DNA of 8,538 bases from the NCBI GenBank assembly GCA_045601245.1, contig JAZRZH010000062.1, positions 1 to 8,538 on the forward strand, written 5' to 3'. This stretch comes from Cacconaster sp045601245 (GTDB lineage: Bacteria; Bacteroidota; Bacteroidia; Bacteroidales; UBA932). A model generated the notes under the pieces. That model was given only the letters and a program-made list of their open reading frames with translations, made no database searches and was not told where the DNA came from. This document shows positions 1 through 5,059 of this stretch, piece by piece. The first letter of the stretch is position 1. Every line of letters starts with the position of its first letter. The position numbers and the translations under genes are program-made.

Positions 1-119
1 AACTCGTTAACCAGAAAGGTCTTCCCGACACGTCTCCGCCCATACACAACAATAATCTCGGCTCTGTTACTATCCAGAAATCTTTGCAGACTTGCAGACT
101 CTTGTTTTCTCCCTATCAT
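1..119 (-). CDS. AAA-type ATPase, N-terminal fragment (ATPase_2/DUF234-like), truncated by window edge
   Basis: Only the first 39 codons are visible; the gene continues beyond position 1. The start is the ATG at 119 (reverse strand), which opens MIGRKQESASL. Residues 22-38 form a hydrophobic strand followed by a Walker A P-loop, G27-R-R-R-V-G-K33-T34. The combination of an N-terminal 'IGR' and 'YGRRRVGKT' is characteristic of the ATPase_2/DUF234 P-loop ATPases common in Bacteroidales and archaea. Those proteins usually carry a C-terminal nuclease-like or winged-helix part that cannot be seen here, and their cellular role is poorly known. The start is supported by a promoter ending about 20 nt upstream (139-170), which leaves a very short leader, and by no upstream in-frame start near that promoter. 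The gene stands alone on this strand, divergent from the recombinase remnant. The ATPase assignment is firm; the subfamily is inferred from a short stretch. Confidence 0.75.
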   Translation of the reverse strand, partial: MIGRKQESASLQRFLDSNRAEIIVVYGRRRVGKTFLVNE

Positions 120-138
120 AGCTAATCTTATTTGGCCA

Positions 139-170
139 CAAATATGGAAAATTCCTGCCATTTGGCCAAA
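139..170 (-). promoter_or_regulatory. Bacteroidota-type promoter of the ATPase gene with overlapping TTTGGCCAAA dyads
   Basis: On the reverse strand a -33 TTTG (170-167) is followed after 20 nt by CATATTTG (146-139), one mismatch from the Bacteroidota -7 consensus TAnnTTTG. Transcription would begin near 132, about a dozen bases before the ATG at 119. Two dyads overlie it: a perfect 10-bp palindrome TTTGGCCAAA (161-170) on the -33 element, and an imperfect copy TTTGTGGCCAAA (142-131, reverse strand) on the -7/start region. The dyad centres are about 29 bp apart. This placement suggests an operator pair; no regulator is identifiable. Confidence 0.55.
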
Positions 171-179
171 TAAAAGATT

Positions 180-494
180 TTATTTAGCCATATACGGCTT
201 TTTTCCTCCCGATTTGGCTTTTTAGGTGCTGAACTTTGAGCTCAATTTGCCAGACATATAAGCATCTTCGGAGACCAGATATGGCTAACTTCCCTCAGCA
301 TATCTGGAATGGTATTCTACTAAGCCGTGAGGTGCACCTCAGGCCCTAACCAAGTTTGAAGCGAGTCCGAATAACCGCCGTTTTTCAGACAAACCAGAAT
401 AGCACTTGTTTCTTTCCGGAACAGGTGCCATATTTGTATAAATACTTGTCCTAAAAAAGATACAAATAAACGGTTATTTTTATCTTTTTGAACT
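180..494. other. Noncoding stretch with palindromes; no recognisable gene
   Basis: I find no convincing coding sequence here. A 67-codon reverse-strand frame exists (320-523) but matches nothing I know and overlaps the recombinase remnant. Structures present are: a 9-bp inverted repeat CCAGATATG/CATATCTGG (275-283 and 299-307, 15-nt loop); a perfect 14-bp palindrome TGAGGTGCACCTCA (328-341); and a 9-bp inverted repeat TATTTGTAT/ATACAAATA (431-439 and 460-468). A weak plus-strand promoter may lie at 406-436 (TTG, 20 nt, CATATTTG) and could once have served the recombinase gene at 495. Confidence 0.5.
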
Positions 495-632
495 ATGGTA
501 ATAGGGTAAGCACGCTGCTCCACCGCCGACCAGAACCTGGACTGGCAGCTGGACGCACTGACGAAGAACGGATGCGAGAGGATTTACCAGAAGAAGGCGC
601 AGGCGAAATCGAGTAGGATGGGAGGATCCTAA
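495..632 (+). pseudogene. Serine recombinase (resolvase/invertase) N-terminal remnant with internal stop
   Basis: Reading from the ATG at 495 gives M-V-I-G-stop-A-R-C-S-T-A-D-Q-N-L-D, then W-Q-L-D-A-L and N-G-C-E-R-I-Y. This is the start of a resolvase/invertase catalytic domain, whose usual form is 'GYARVSTxDQNLDxQLDAL ... GCxRIFxEKxSG'. The Tyr codon of 'GYAR' is TAA here (507-509), so translation from the normal start stops after four residues. The catalytic Ser is retained (codon 519-521) and the motif Arg is at 513-515. After residue 36 the family signature 'EKxSG' is replaced by QKKAQAKSS and the frame closes at 630-632, so about three quarters of the usual ~190-residue protein is gone, including the helix-turn-helix domain. 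This is a decayed mobile-element gene. A short internal restart is possible but would lack the first strand and the DNA-binding domain. Identification of the remnant is strong; its parent element is unknown. Confidence 0.85.
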
Positions 633-683
633 CGGATGCCTTTTCTTTGATCAGGAAGACTGTCATCCTCCGGCGGGAATCCA

Positions 684-809
684 TCCCCGTCCTCCCGGGA
701 TTTGCCGCTCTGCGAGCGCCACATCCCCCTCCGCCTCCGGCACTTTGTGCTTCCCCGTCCTCCCGGGATTTGCCGCTCTGCGAGCGCCACATCCCCCTCC
801 GCCTCCGGC
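684..809. repeat. Two direct copies of a 58-bp GC-rich repeat, period 68 bp
   Basis: Positions 684-741 and 752-809 are identical 58-bp copies separated by 10 bp (742-751). Each contains the palindrome TCCCGGGA, a short hairpin CGCTC-tgc... counterpart (CGCTC/GAGCG when read on the reverse strand), and a C-rich tail. The second copy runs into CCTCCG-G-CGGAGG. The strand symmetry, GC content well above the flanks and position in an intergenic gap resemble REP-like interspersed repeats rather than coding DNA. Reading frames across it are low-complexity Arg/Gly/Pro-rich. The repeat abuts the terminator of the tRNA-Ser gene. Confidence 0.85.
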
Positions 810-819
810 GGAGGAGCCT

Positions 820-877
820 AAAAGGGCAAAAAAAGCCGCGTTCAAGCAAGCTTGACGCGGTTTTCCTTTGCCCTTTT
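820..877 (-). terminator. Nested-hairpin terminator downstream of tRNA-Ser
   Basis: An inner hairpin pairs CCGCGT(t)CAAG (836-846, one bulged T) with CTTGACGCGG (851-860) around a 4-nt loop. It is followed on the reverse strand by a run of seven T residues (complement of 828-834). An outer pair, AAAAGGGCAAA (820-830) and TTTGCCCTTTT (867-877), encloses it. Only about 20 nt separate the inner hairpin from the 3' end of the tRNA, so this most likely ends the tRNA-Ser transcript. The flanking T-rich stretch on the plus side could make it bidirectional. Confidence 0.8.
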
Positions 878-879
878 GG

Positions 880-968
880 CGGAGAACGGGGGATTCGAAC
901 CCCCGGTACGATTGATATCGTACAACGGTTTTCGAGACCGCCGGTTTAGACCACTCGCCCAGCTCTCC
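880..968 (-). tRNA. tRNA-Ser (anticodon CGA)
   Basis: Read on the reverse strand, the acceptor stem GGAGAGC pairs with GTTCTCC (one G-U), followed by discriminator G, as is usual for tRNA-Ser. The anticodon loop CTCGAAA sits in a 5-bp stem and gives anticodon CGA, reading UCG. A long class II variable arm is present (7-bp stem GTACGAT/ATCGTAC), and the T arm contains GGGGGTTCGAATCCCCC. The length is 89 nt. CCA is not encoded: the sequence continues CC-AAAA, so CCA must be added by nucleotidyltransferase. The gene is divergent from the lipoprotein gene at 1071. Confidence 0.96.
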
Positions 969-979
969 TTTAATCATTG

Positions 980-987
980 CAAAATTA
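980..987 (-). promoter_or_regulatory. -7 element of the tRNA-Ser promoter
   Basis: TAATTTTG on the reverse strand (987-980) matches TAnnTTTG exactly and ends 12 nt before the mature tRNA 5' end, the expected distance for a start near 974. I see no good TTTG at -33; TTAC lies at roughly the right place. Confidence 0.6.
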
Positions 988-1023
988 GCAAAAAGAGCCC
1001 GATGTTTGTAAGAAAATTAGCAT

Positions 1024-1031
1024 TATCTTTG
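1024..1031 (+). promoter_or_regulatory. -7 element of the lipoprotein gene promoter
   Basis: TATCTTTG matches TAnnTTTG exactly. A TTTG at 1005-1008 is only 15 nt upstream, shorter than the usual 19-21 nt, so the -33 contact is weak or absent. Transcription would start near 1038, giving a leader of about 33 nt, AT-rich and without a Shine-Dalgarno sequence before the ATG at 1071. Confidence 0.6.
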
Positions 1032-1070
1032 CATAATTATGTTCCATTAATATTATCGTTTTACAATATT

Positions 1071-2723
1071 ATGAAAAGACTCATCAAATCAATCGTGCTC
1101 GCTGCCGGTGTGGTAATGCTGGCGGCATCCTGCACCAACGCCGCAAAAATGGCGGAAGCAGCGAACCAGATCAAAATCAAATGCAACCCTGAAGTTCTCG
1201 AGGTGGTTGCTGGCAAGATCGATGCAGACGTAAGTGTAACTTTCCCTGAGGATTACTTCCTTCCAAAGGCAACTCTCGAAGTGACTCCTGTCATCATCTA
1301 TGTCGGCGGTGAAGTAGCCGGCAAGCCTTTTGTATATCAGGGTGAGAAGATTGCAGACAATTTCAAGACAGTATCAAAGGATGGTGCAACCATCAGCGAG
1401 AAGGTCCATTTCGACTATGTTCCGGGTATGGAGAAATCCGAACTCGTCGCTCGTGCAAAGGTACGCTACAAGGGTAATGAATATACATACCCGGCTGACA
1501 TCAAGATTGCAGACGGTATGAACACCACCTATATGCTCGTTGACCGCTCAGGTATGGGCGACATCGCATATATGGCTGACAACTATCAGGAAATCATTCC
1601 TCAGACCGAGGAGACACAGATTCTTTATAATATCAACAGCGCAGAAGTCCGCAAGTCTGAGATCAAGAGCGCTGATGTCAAGAAATTCGTAGATGCCCTC
1701 AAGGCGCTCGAAAGCGATGCCCGCCGCACTGTAAAGGGTACCGAAATTGTAGCATATGCTTCTCCGGACGGCTCCCTCGACATCAATGAAAAGCTTTCAA
1801 CAAATCGCGAAAAGTCAGCAAAGAAGGCTTTCGACGAGATCACAAAGAAGGTTGATGCAGGCAAGGTTTCAAGCCGCAGCATCTCCGAGGACTGGGAAGG
1901 TTTCCAGGAACTCGTACAGGCTTCCAACATCGAAGACAAGGACCTCATTCTCCGCGTCCTCTCAATGTACAGCGACCCTAACGTCCGCGAACGCGAGATC
2001 AGAAATATGTCTTCTGTCTACACGTCTCTTGCAAGCAATGTTCTCCCAGAACTCCGCCGCGCACGCTTCATCACCAATGTGGAATATGCAAACTATACCG
2101 CAGAGGAACTTACCGACCTTCTCGACAAGAACATCAACGCCCTTGACGAAGAGGCTCTCCTCCGCGCCGCTACACTCGTGAAGAACAACGACGCCAAGAT
2201 CGCCGCATACAAGAAGGCCATCACCAAGTTTGACTCTGACCGCGCGAAGTACAACGCAGCAGTCGTCTCCCTCAAGAAAAATGAGGACAAGGACGCGAAG
2301 GGTTACCTCTCAGCAATGAACGACAAGACCTCCGACGCTTACAAGAACATTATGGGTGTCCTCGCAATGCGCGCAGGCAACAATGACGAGGCAGCCAAGT
2401 TCTTCAACGAGGCCGGTGACATCGCAAAGTCCAACTCCGCTGTACTCGACATCCTCAACGGCAAATATGCTGACGCTGCAGCAAAGCTCAAGGGTCAGGA
2501 GAGCAGCAACGCTGTCCTTGCAAACATCCTCAACAACGACCTCGGCGCAGCCCTCAAGGCAGCTACCGACAAGGATGACCCAAGACAGGCATACTACAGA
2601 GCGATCATCGCCGCACGCCAGGGCAACCTCTCCATCGCAAAGGCTGAACTCGAGAAGGCAGTCAAGAATCCTGCATTTGCAGAGCGCGTCGCAAATGACA
2701 TCGAACTCATCAAGGTCAAGTAA
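1071..2723 (+). CDS. OmpA-like / TPR-like lipoprotein, 550 aa
   Basis: The start is placed at 1071, although the open frame extends upstream to 852 over the antisense tRNA-Ser gene. From 1071 the protein opens with a lipoprotein signal (MKRLIK, a hydrophobic stretch to residue 17, then LAAS before Cys21), and a -7 promoter element lies about 40 nt upstream. The mature protein is therefore probably lipid-anchored on the periplasmic or outer-membrane side. Residues ~30-170 are strand-rich with no named domain that I recognise. Residues ~183-265 resemble an OmpA-type peptidoglycan-binding fold: a strand ending YNINSAEV, then EIVAYASPDGS (225-235) and NEKLSTNREKSAKKA, matching the family's 'GxASxxGxxxxNxxLSxxRA'. 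The region from ~400 to 545 is helical with TPR-like spacing (YKNIMGVLAMRAGNNDEAAKFF near 424; YYRAIIAARQGNLSIAKAEL near 508). Lys/Ala/Asp-rich composition and strong bias to codons such as AAG and CTC suggest high expression. It is monocistronic. Role inferred: a cell-envelope structural or scaffold lipoprotein; no enzymatic motif is seen. Confidence 0.8.
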   Translation: MKRLIKSIVLAAGVVMLAASCTNAAKMAEAANQIKIKCNPEVLEVVAGKIDADVSVTFPEDYFLPKATLEVTPVIIYVGGEVAGKPFVYQGEKIADNFKTVSKDGATISEKVHFDYVPGMEKSELVARAKVRYKGNEYTYPADIKIADGMNTTYMLVDRSGMGDIAYMADNYQEIIPQTEETQILYNINSAEVRKSEIKSADVKKFVDALKALESDARRTVKGTEIVAYASPDGSLDINEKLSTNREKSAKKAFDEITKKVDAGKVSSRSISEDWEGFQELVQASNIEDKDLILRVLSMYSDPNVREREIRNMSSVYTSLASNVLPELRRARFITNVEYANYTAEELTDLLDKNINALDEEALLRAATLVKNNDAKIAAYKKAITKFDSDRAKYNAAVVSLKKNEDKDAKGYLSAMNDKTSDAYKNIMGVLAMRAGNNDEAAKFFNEAGDIAKSNSAVLDILNGKYADAAAKLKGQESSNAVLANILNNDLGAALKAATDKDDPRQAYYRAIIAARQGNLSIAKAELEKAVKNPAFAERVANDIELIKVK

Positions 2724-2743
2724 CAACTGATTATAACATAGAC

Positions 2744-2782
2744 TGAAACAGCCGGCTGAACAGCCGGCTGTTTCATTTTATT
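2744..2782. terminator. Bidirectional intrinsic terminator between convergent genes
   Basis: A perfect 14-bp stem (2744-2757 with 2762-2775, loop GAAC, core ACAGCCGGCT) is followed by TTTTATT on the plus strand. It ends the lipoprotein transcript 20 nt after its stop. On the reverse strand it begins 2 nt after the stop codon of the ABC ATPase gene, so it serves the nrdDG-transporter operon as well, although the T-run on that side is weaker. Confidence 0.92.
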
Positions 2783-3563
2783 CGCTGACGACTATCCTCC
2801 GCTGGAGGGGATCGAACCGGAGTCCGTCGCGGCTGAAGAACCGCTCGAGCGAACCGTCGGCTATCAGTTCCTCCGGAGAACCGCTAAGCATCGGAGAACC
2901 GCCGTCCTGAAGCCAGAGGTTGTCCGCAAACTGAAGCGCAGTGTCAAGGTCGTGGGTCGAGAGAAGTATGGAGCGGTGTTCGGTCCGTGCGATATCCCGC
3001 AGCAGAACCATCGCCCCTATGCGACTGGTCACGTCGAGGAAAGCCGTCGGCTCATCGAGGATGATGACAGGACATTCCTGTGCCAGAGCCTTGGCGATAA
3101 AAGCTTTCTGCCGCTCTCCGTCACTGAGTTCGGAGATGAACCTGGCTGACTTGTCAGCTATGCCGACGCTGTCGATTGCCTTGCGGACAATTTCGTGGTC
3201 ACGCTCCGTCAGTCTGCCGAAGAATCCGGTATGCGGATATCTTCCGAGCGATACGAGTTCATACACGGTGATGCCGCCCGCGACATTCCTTTCGGTGAGA
3301 ACGGCCCCGACAGTGCGGGAGAATTCCGCGTGGGAATATTCTCCGAAAGGCTTTCCGCATATTGTCATTTCCCCGCCAAGCGACGGGATGAACCCGCAGA
3401 GCGTCTTGATGAGCGTTGATTTGCCGGCTCCGTTGAGACCCAGCAGGCAGGTCAACCCACCCTCCGGCAGCCGCAGGTCAAGCCCTGGATGGACCACGGA
3501 CACGCCTCCCTTCGGAAGCCTGTAGCCTATCTTCAAAGCCTTTGTTTCGATTGCGGATGCCAT
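2778..3563 (-). CDS. FecE/BtuD-type ABC transporter ATP-binding protein, 261 aa
   Basis: This is the cytoplasmic ATPase subunit of an importer of the iron-siderophore/haem/cobalamin class. All core motifs are visible: Walker A GLNGAGKST (residues 42-50), a signature LSDGE (146-150, Asp for the usual Gly at the third position), Walker B VIILDEP (166-172), D-loop FLD (175-177) and the H-loop in LLSTHDLD. The segment ITVYELVSLGRYPHTG after the Q-loop is typical of FecE relatives. The Q-loop position carries Glu91 (AVLTE, aligned with ALLPQ of E. coli FecE). From memory, relatives in Bacteroidota also have Glu or Asp here, so this may be a lineage trait rather than damage. The ATG at 3563 lies 3 nt after the permease stop, so the two are presumably co-translated. 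It is the last gene of the operon. The transported compound cannot be told from the ATPase. Confidence 0.93.
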   Translation of the reverse strand: MASAIETKALKIGYRLPKGGVSVVHPGLDLRLPEGGLTCLLGLNGAGKSTLIKTLCGFIPSLGGEMTICGKPFGEYSHAEFSRTVGAVLTERNVAGGITVYELVSLGRYPHTGFFGRLTERDHEIVRKAIDSVGIADKSARFISELSDGERQKAFIAKALAQECPVIILDEPTAFLDVTSRIGAMVLLRDIARTEHRSILLSTHDLDTALQFADNLWLQDGGSPMLSGSPEELIADGSLERFFSRDGLRFDPLQRRIVVSE

Positions 3564-3566
3564 AGC

Positions 3567-4574
3567 CTAATTGAAATAATGAATATTCCTTCGGTTGATT
3601 ATTACATAAATGATGACCGGAGCACAGATAATCGGAGTGACTGCGCTCAGAGGAAGCATTCCTCCACGGCCCGGAAGCACTGTGAGCATATTGCAGAGCA
3701 GTGCGATGGCAGCACCTGTAAGAATCGTCACCGGCAGCAGCTGCTTGTGGTTCGAAGAGCCCAGAAGCAGGCGCGCGATATGAGGTACTGCAAGCCCTAT
3801 GAATGACACGGGACCGCAGAATGCCGTCGTTGCGGCTGTCAGAAGGCCTGTGCAGAGTAAAATCAGTATGCGCGTGCGACGCACGTTAACGCCGAGATTG
3901 GAGGCATACGCCTCACCCAGCAGCAACGCATTGAGCGGCTTTATGAGCAGCAGCGCCAGCAGCAGCCCGCACAGCGAGAAACCGGCGAACCACGGCAGTT
4001 TGTCCAGCGACACGCCGCTGAAATCCCCCATTCCCCACATCACGAACTGATGCACCTTGTCGGCAGATGCCGTGAAATTGAGTATCGAGATGACTGATGA
4101 TGCCAGATAGCCCACCATTATACCGACAATCAGCAGCATCACATTGTTCTGCAACTTTCTGGAGAGACGGATGATGACCGCCAGCACAACAGCCGCACCT
4201 ATGAAAGCTGCGATGACGGAGGAGAGATAGCTTGCAGATGCGAAGTATATCATCGCCAGCGCCACGCCGAGGTTTGCTCCGTCGCTGACACCGAGGATGG
4301 AAGGACCCGCCAGCGGGTTGCTGAAAAGGGTCTGGAGCATAAGACCGGCGGCGGCCAGCGAGCCACCCGCCAGAAGTGCGGTGACTGCCTGGGGAAGACG
4401 CGACTGGAGGACAATCGCCGACCAGGAGGCCTTGCCGTTAAACGACCCTCCGAGGATCTGGAAGACGTCGGAAAGCGGGATGCGGACCGCACCGTATACA
4501 AGATTCGCGACAAAGAGAAGCACGACGGCCAGAGCGGCCGCCAGATATGCCCATATTGCTTTCCTGCCGTTCAT
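3567..4574 (-). CDS. FecCD/BtuC-type ABC transporter permease, 335 aa
   Basis: This is an inner-membrane permease that pairs with the FecE-type ATPase encoded 3 nt downstream. The length and hydrophobic pattern (about nine to ten membrane segments, starting with residues 8-28) fit the FecCD family. The hallmark segment RLPQAVTALLAGGSLAAAGL continues into QTLFSNPLAGPSILGVSDGA (59-100), the family's 'AGxxxQxxxxNPLAxPxxLGxxxGA'. The cytoplasmic coupling region GEAYASNLGVNVRRTR is at 210-225, and GPVSFIGLAVPHIARLLLG at 234-252 is also diagnostic. The C-terminus (LPLSAVTPIICAPVIIYVII) matches Bacteroidota members. The ATG at 4574 is 5 nt after the nrdG stop. In this family two copies form a homodimeric channel with two ATPases. 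The usual periplasmic substrate-binding lipoprotein is not encoded beside it. Iron-siderophore, haem or cobalamin are all possible substrates. Confidence 0.93.
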   Translation of the reverse strand: MNGRKAIWAYLAAALAVVLLFVANLVYGAVRIPLSDVFQILGGSFNGKASWSAIVLQSRLPQAVTALLAGGSLAAAGLMLQTLFSNPLAGPSILGVSDGANLGVALAMIYFASASYLSSVIAAFIGAAVVLAVIIRLSRKLQNNVMLLIVGIMVGYLASSVISILNFTASADKVHQFVMWGMGDFSGVSLDKLPWFAGFSLCGLLLALLLIKPLNALLLGEAYASNLGVNVRRTRILILLCTGLLTAATTAFCGPVSFIGLAVPHIARLLLGSSNHKQLLPVTILTGAAIALLCNMLTVLPGRGGMLPLSAVTPIICAPVIIYVIINRRNIHYFN

Positions 4575-4579
4575 CCTGC

Positions 4580-5059
4580 CTATGAGAGAGGTTTGTTCTG
4601 CGATGCGAATTTATATGTGATATCGGTCATTGAGCCGTCAGGCTTCACTTTATAGAGCCGCTGATTAGTATTCACGCTCTTGAGGCCGCCGTATTCGGCC
4701 TTGTACGGGCCGATCTTTATATAATCGAAATTCCTCGGGTCCACGCCTGCGGCAAGTTCGGCCGCACCTGAATACCAGCCGCTTTTGAGACCGAGAGCGC
4801 TGCGGATCCACCCTGCAAGTTCCTGAACTTCGAGCGGGTGCGCGTCGCCACCCATTATGCAGATGCAGGTCACCTCGTTGCGGTAGCGCCCGAGTATCGA
4901 AAGAAGAGCCTCTTGTGTAAGAGGCTCCCCGATATCCTTTCTGAGATGAGGACTGTGACAACCTTCGCAGGTGAACGGGCATCCTGTAAGGTTGACCGCC
5001 AGTGTCGTTTCGTCCGGTATCTCCTGGAATACTATATCGTAGTTGTAGTATTTAAGCAT
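4580..5059 (-). CDS. nrdG: Anaerobic ribonucleotide reductase activating protein (radical SAM), 159 aa
   Basis: NrdG cleaves S-adenosylmethionine at a 4Fe-4S cluster to place the glycyl radical on NrdD. The cluster ligands are in CPFTCEGC (Cys27, Cys31, Cys34, the CxxxCxxC form typical of radical SAM activases), followed by HSPHL. Also typical are MGGD (69-72), WYSG and YIKIGPY. The length agrees with E. coli NrdG (154 aa). I place the start at 5059, where the protein opens MLKYYNYDIVFQEIP as in relatives. A frame start eight codons earlier (5083) would add an atypical leader. With the 5059 start the gene overlaps the nrdD stop by 8 nt (ATGCTTAA), a classic translational-coupling arrangement that keeps activase and reductase in step. 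The transporter genes follow directly. Confidence 0.95.
   Translation of the reverse strand: MLKYYNYDIVFQEIPDETTLAVNLTGCPFTCEGCHSPHLRKDIGEPLTQEALLSILGRYRNEVTCICIMGGDAHPLEVQELAGWIRSALGLKSGWYSGAAELAAGVDPRNFDYIKIGPYKAEYGGLKSVNTNQRLYKVKPDGSMTDITYKFASQNKPLS

Noticed and set aside
320..523. 67-codon reverse-strand frame
   Set aside because: It overlaps the start of the recombinase remnant and the perfect palindrome at 328-341, has no family resemblance and no promoter that I can see.
684..809. Possible CRISPR array
   Set aside because: There are only two copies, the unit is 58 bp and the 'spacer' is 10 bp; no cas gene is nearby. Repeat and spacer sizes do not fit CRISPR.
493..977. Arg/Gly/Pro-rich frames on both strands over the repeat and tRNA-Ser
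   Set aside because: They are products of the GC-rich duplicated repeat and the tRNA; composition is low-complexity and no start context or family match is present.
852..1070. 73-codon upstream extension of the lipoprotein frame
   Set aside because: It runs antisense through the tRNA-Ser gene, giving the familiar artefact 'GGFEPPVRLI', and would place the lipoprotein signal peptide in mid-protein. The promoter element at 1024 and the ATG at 1071 fit better.
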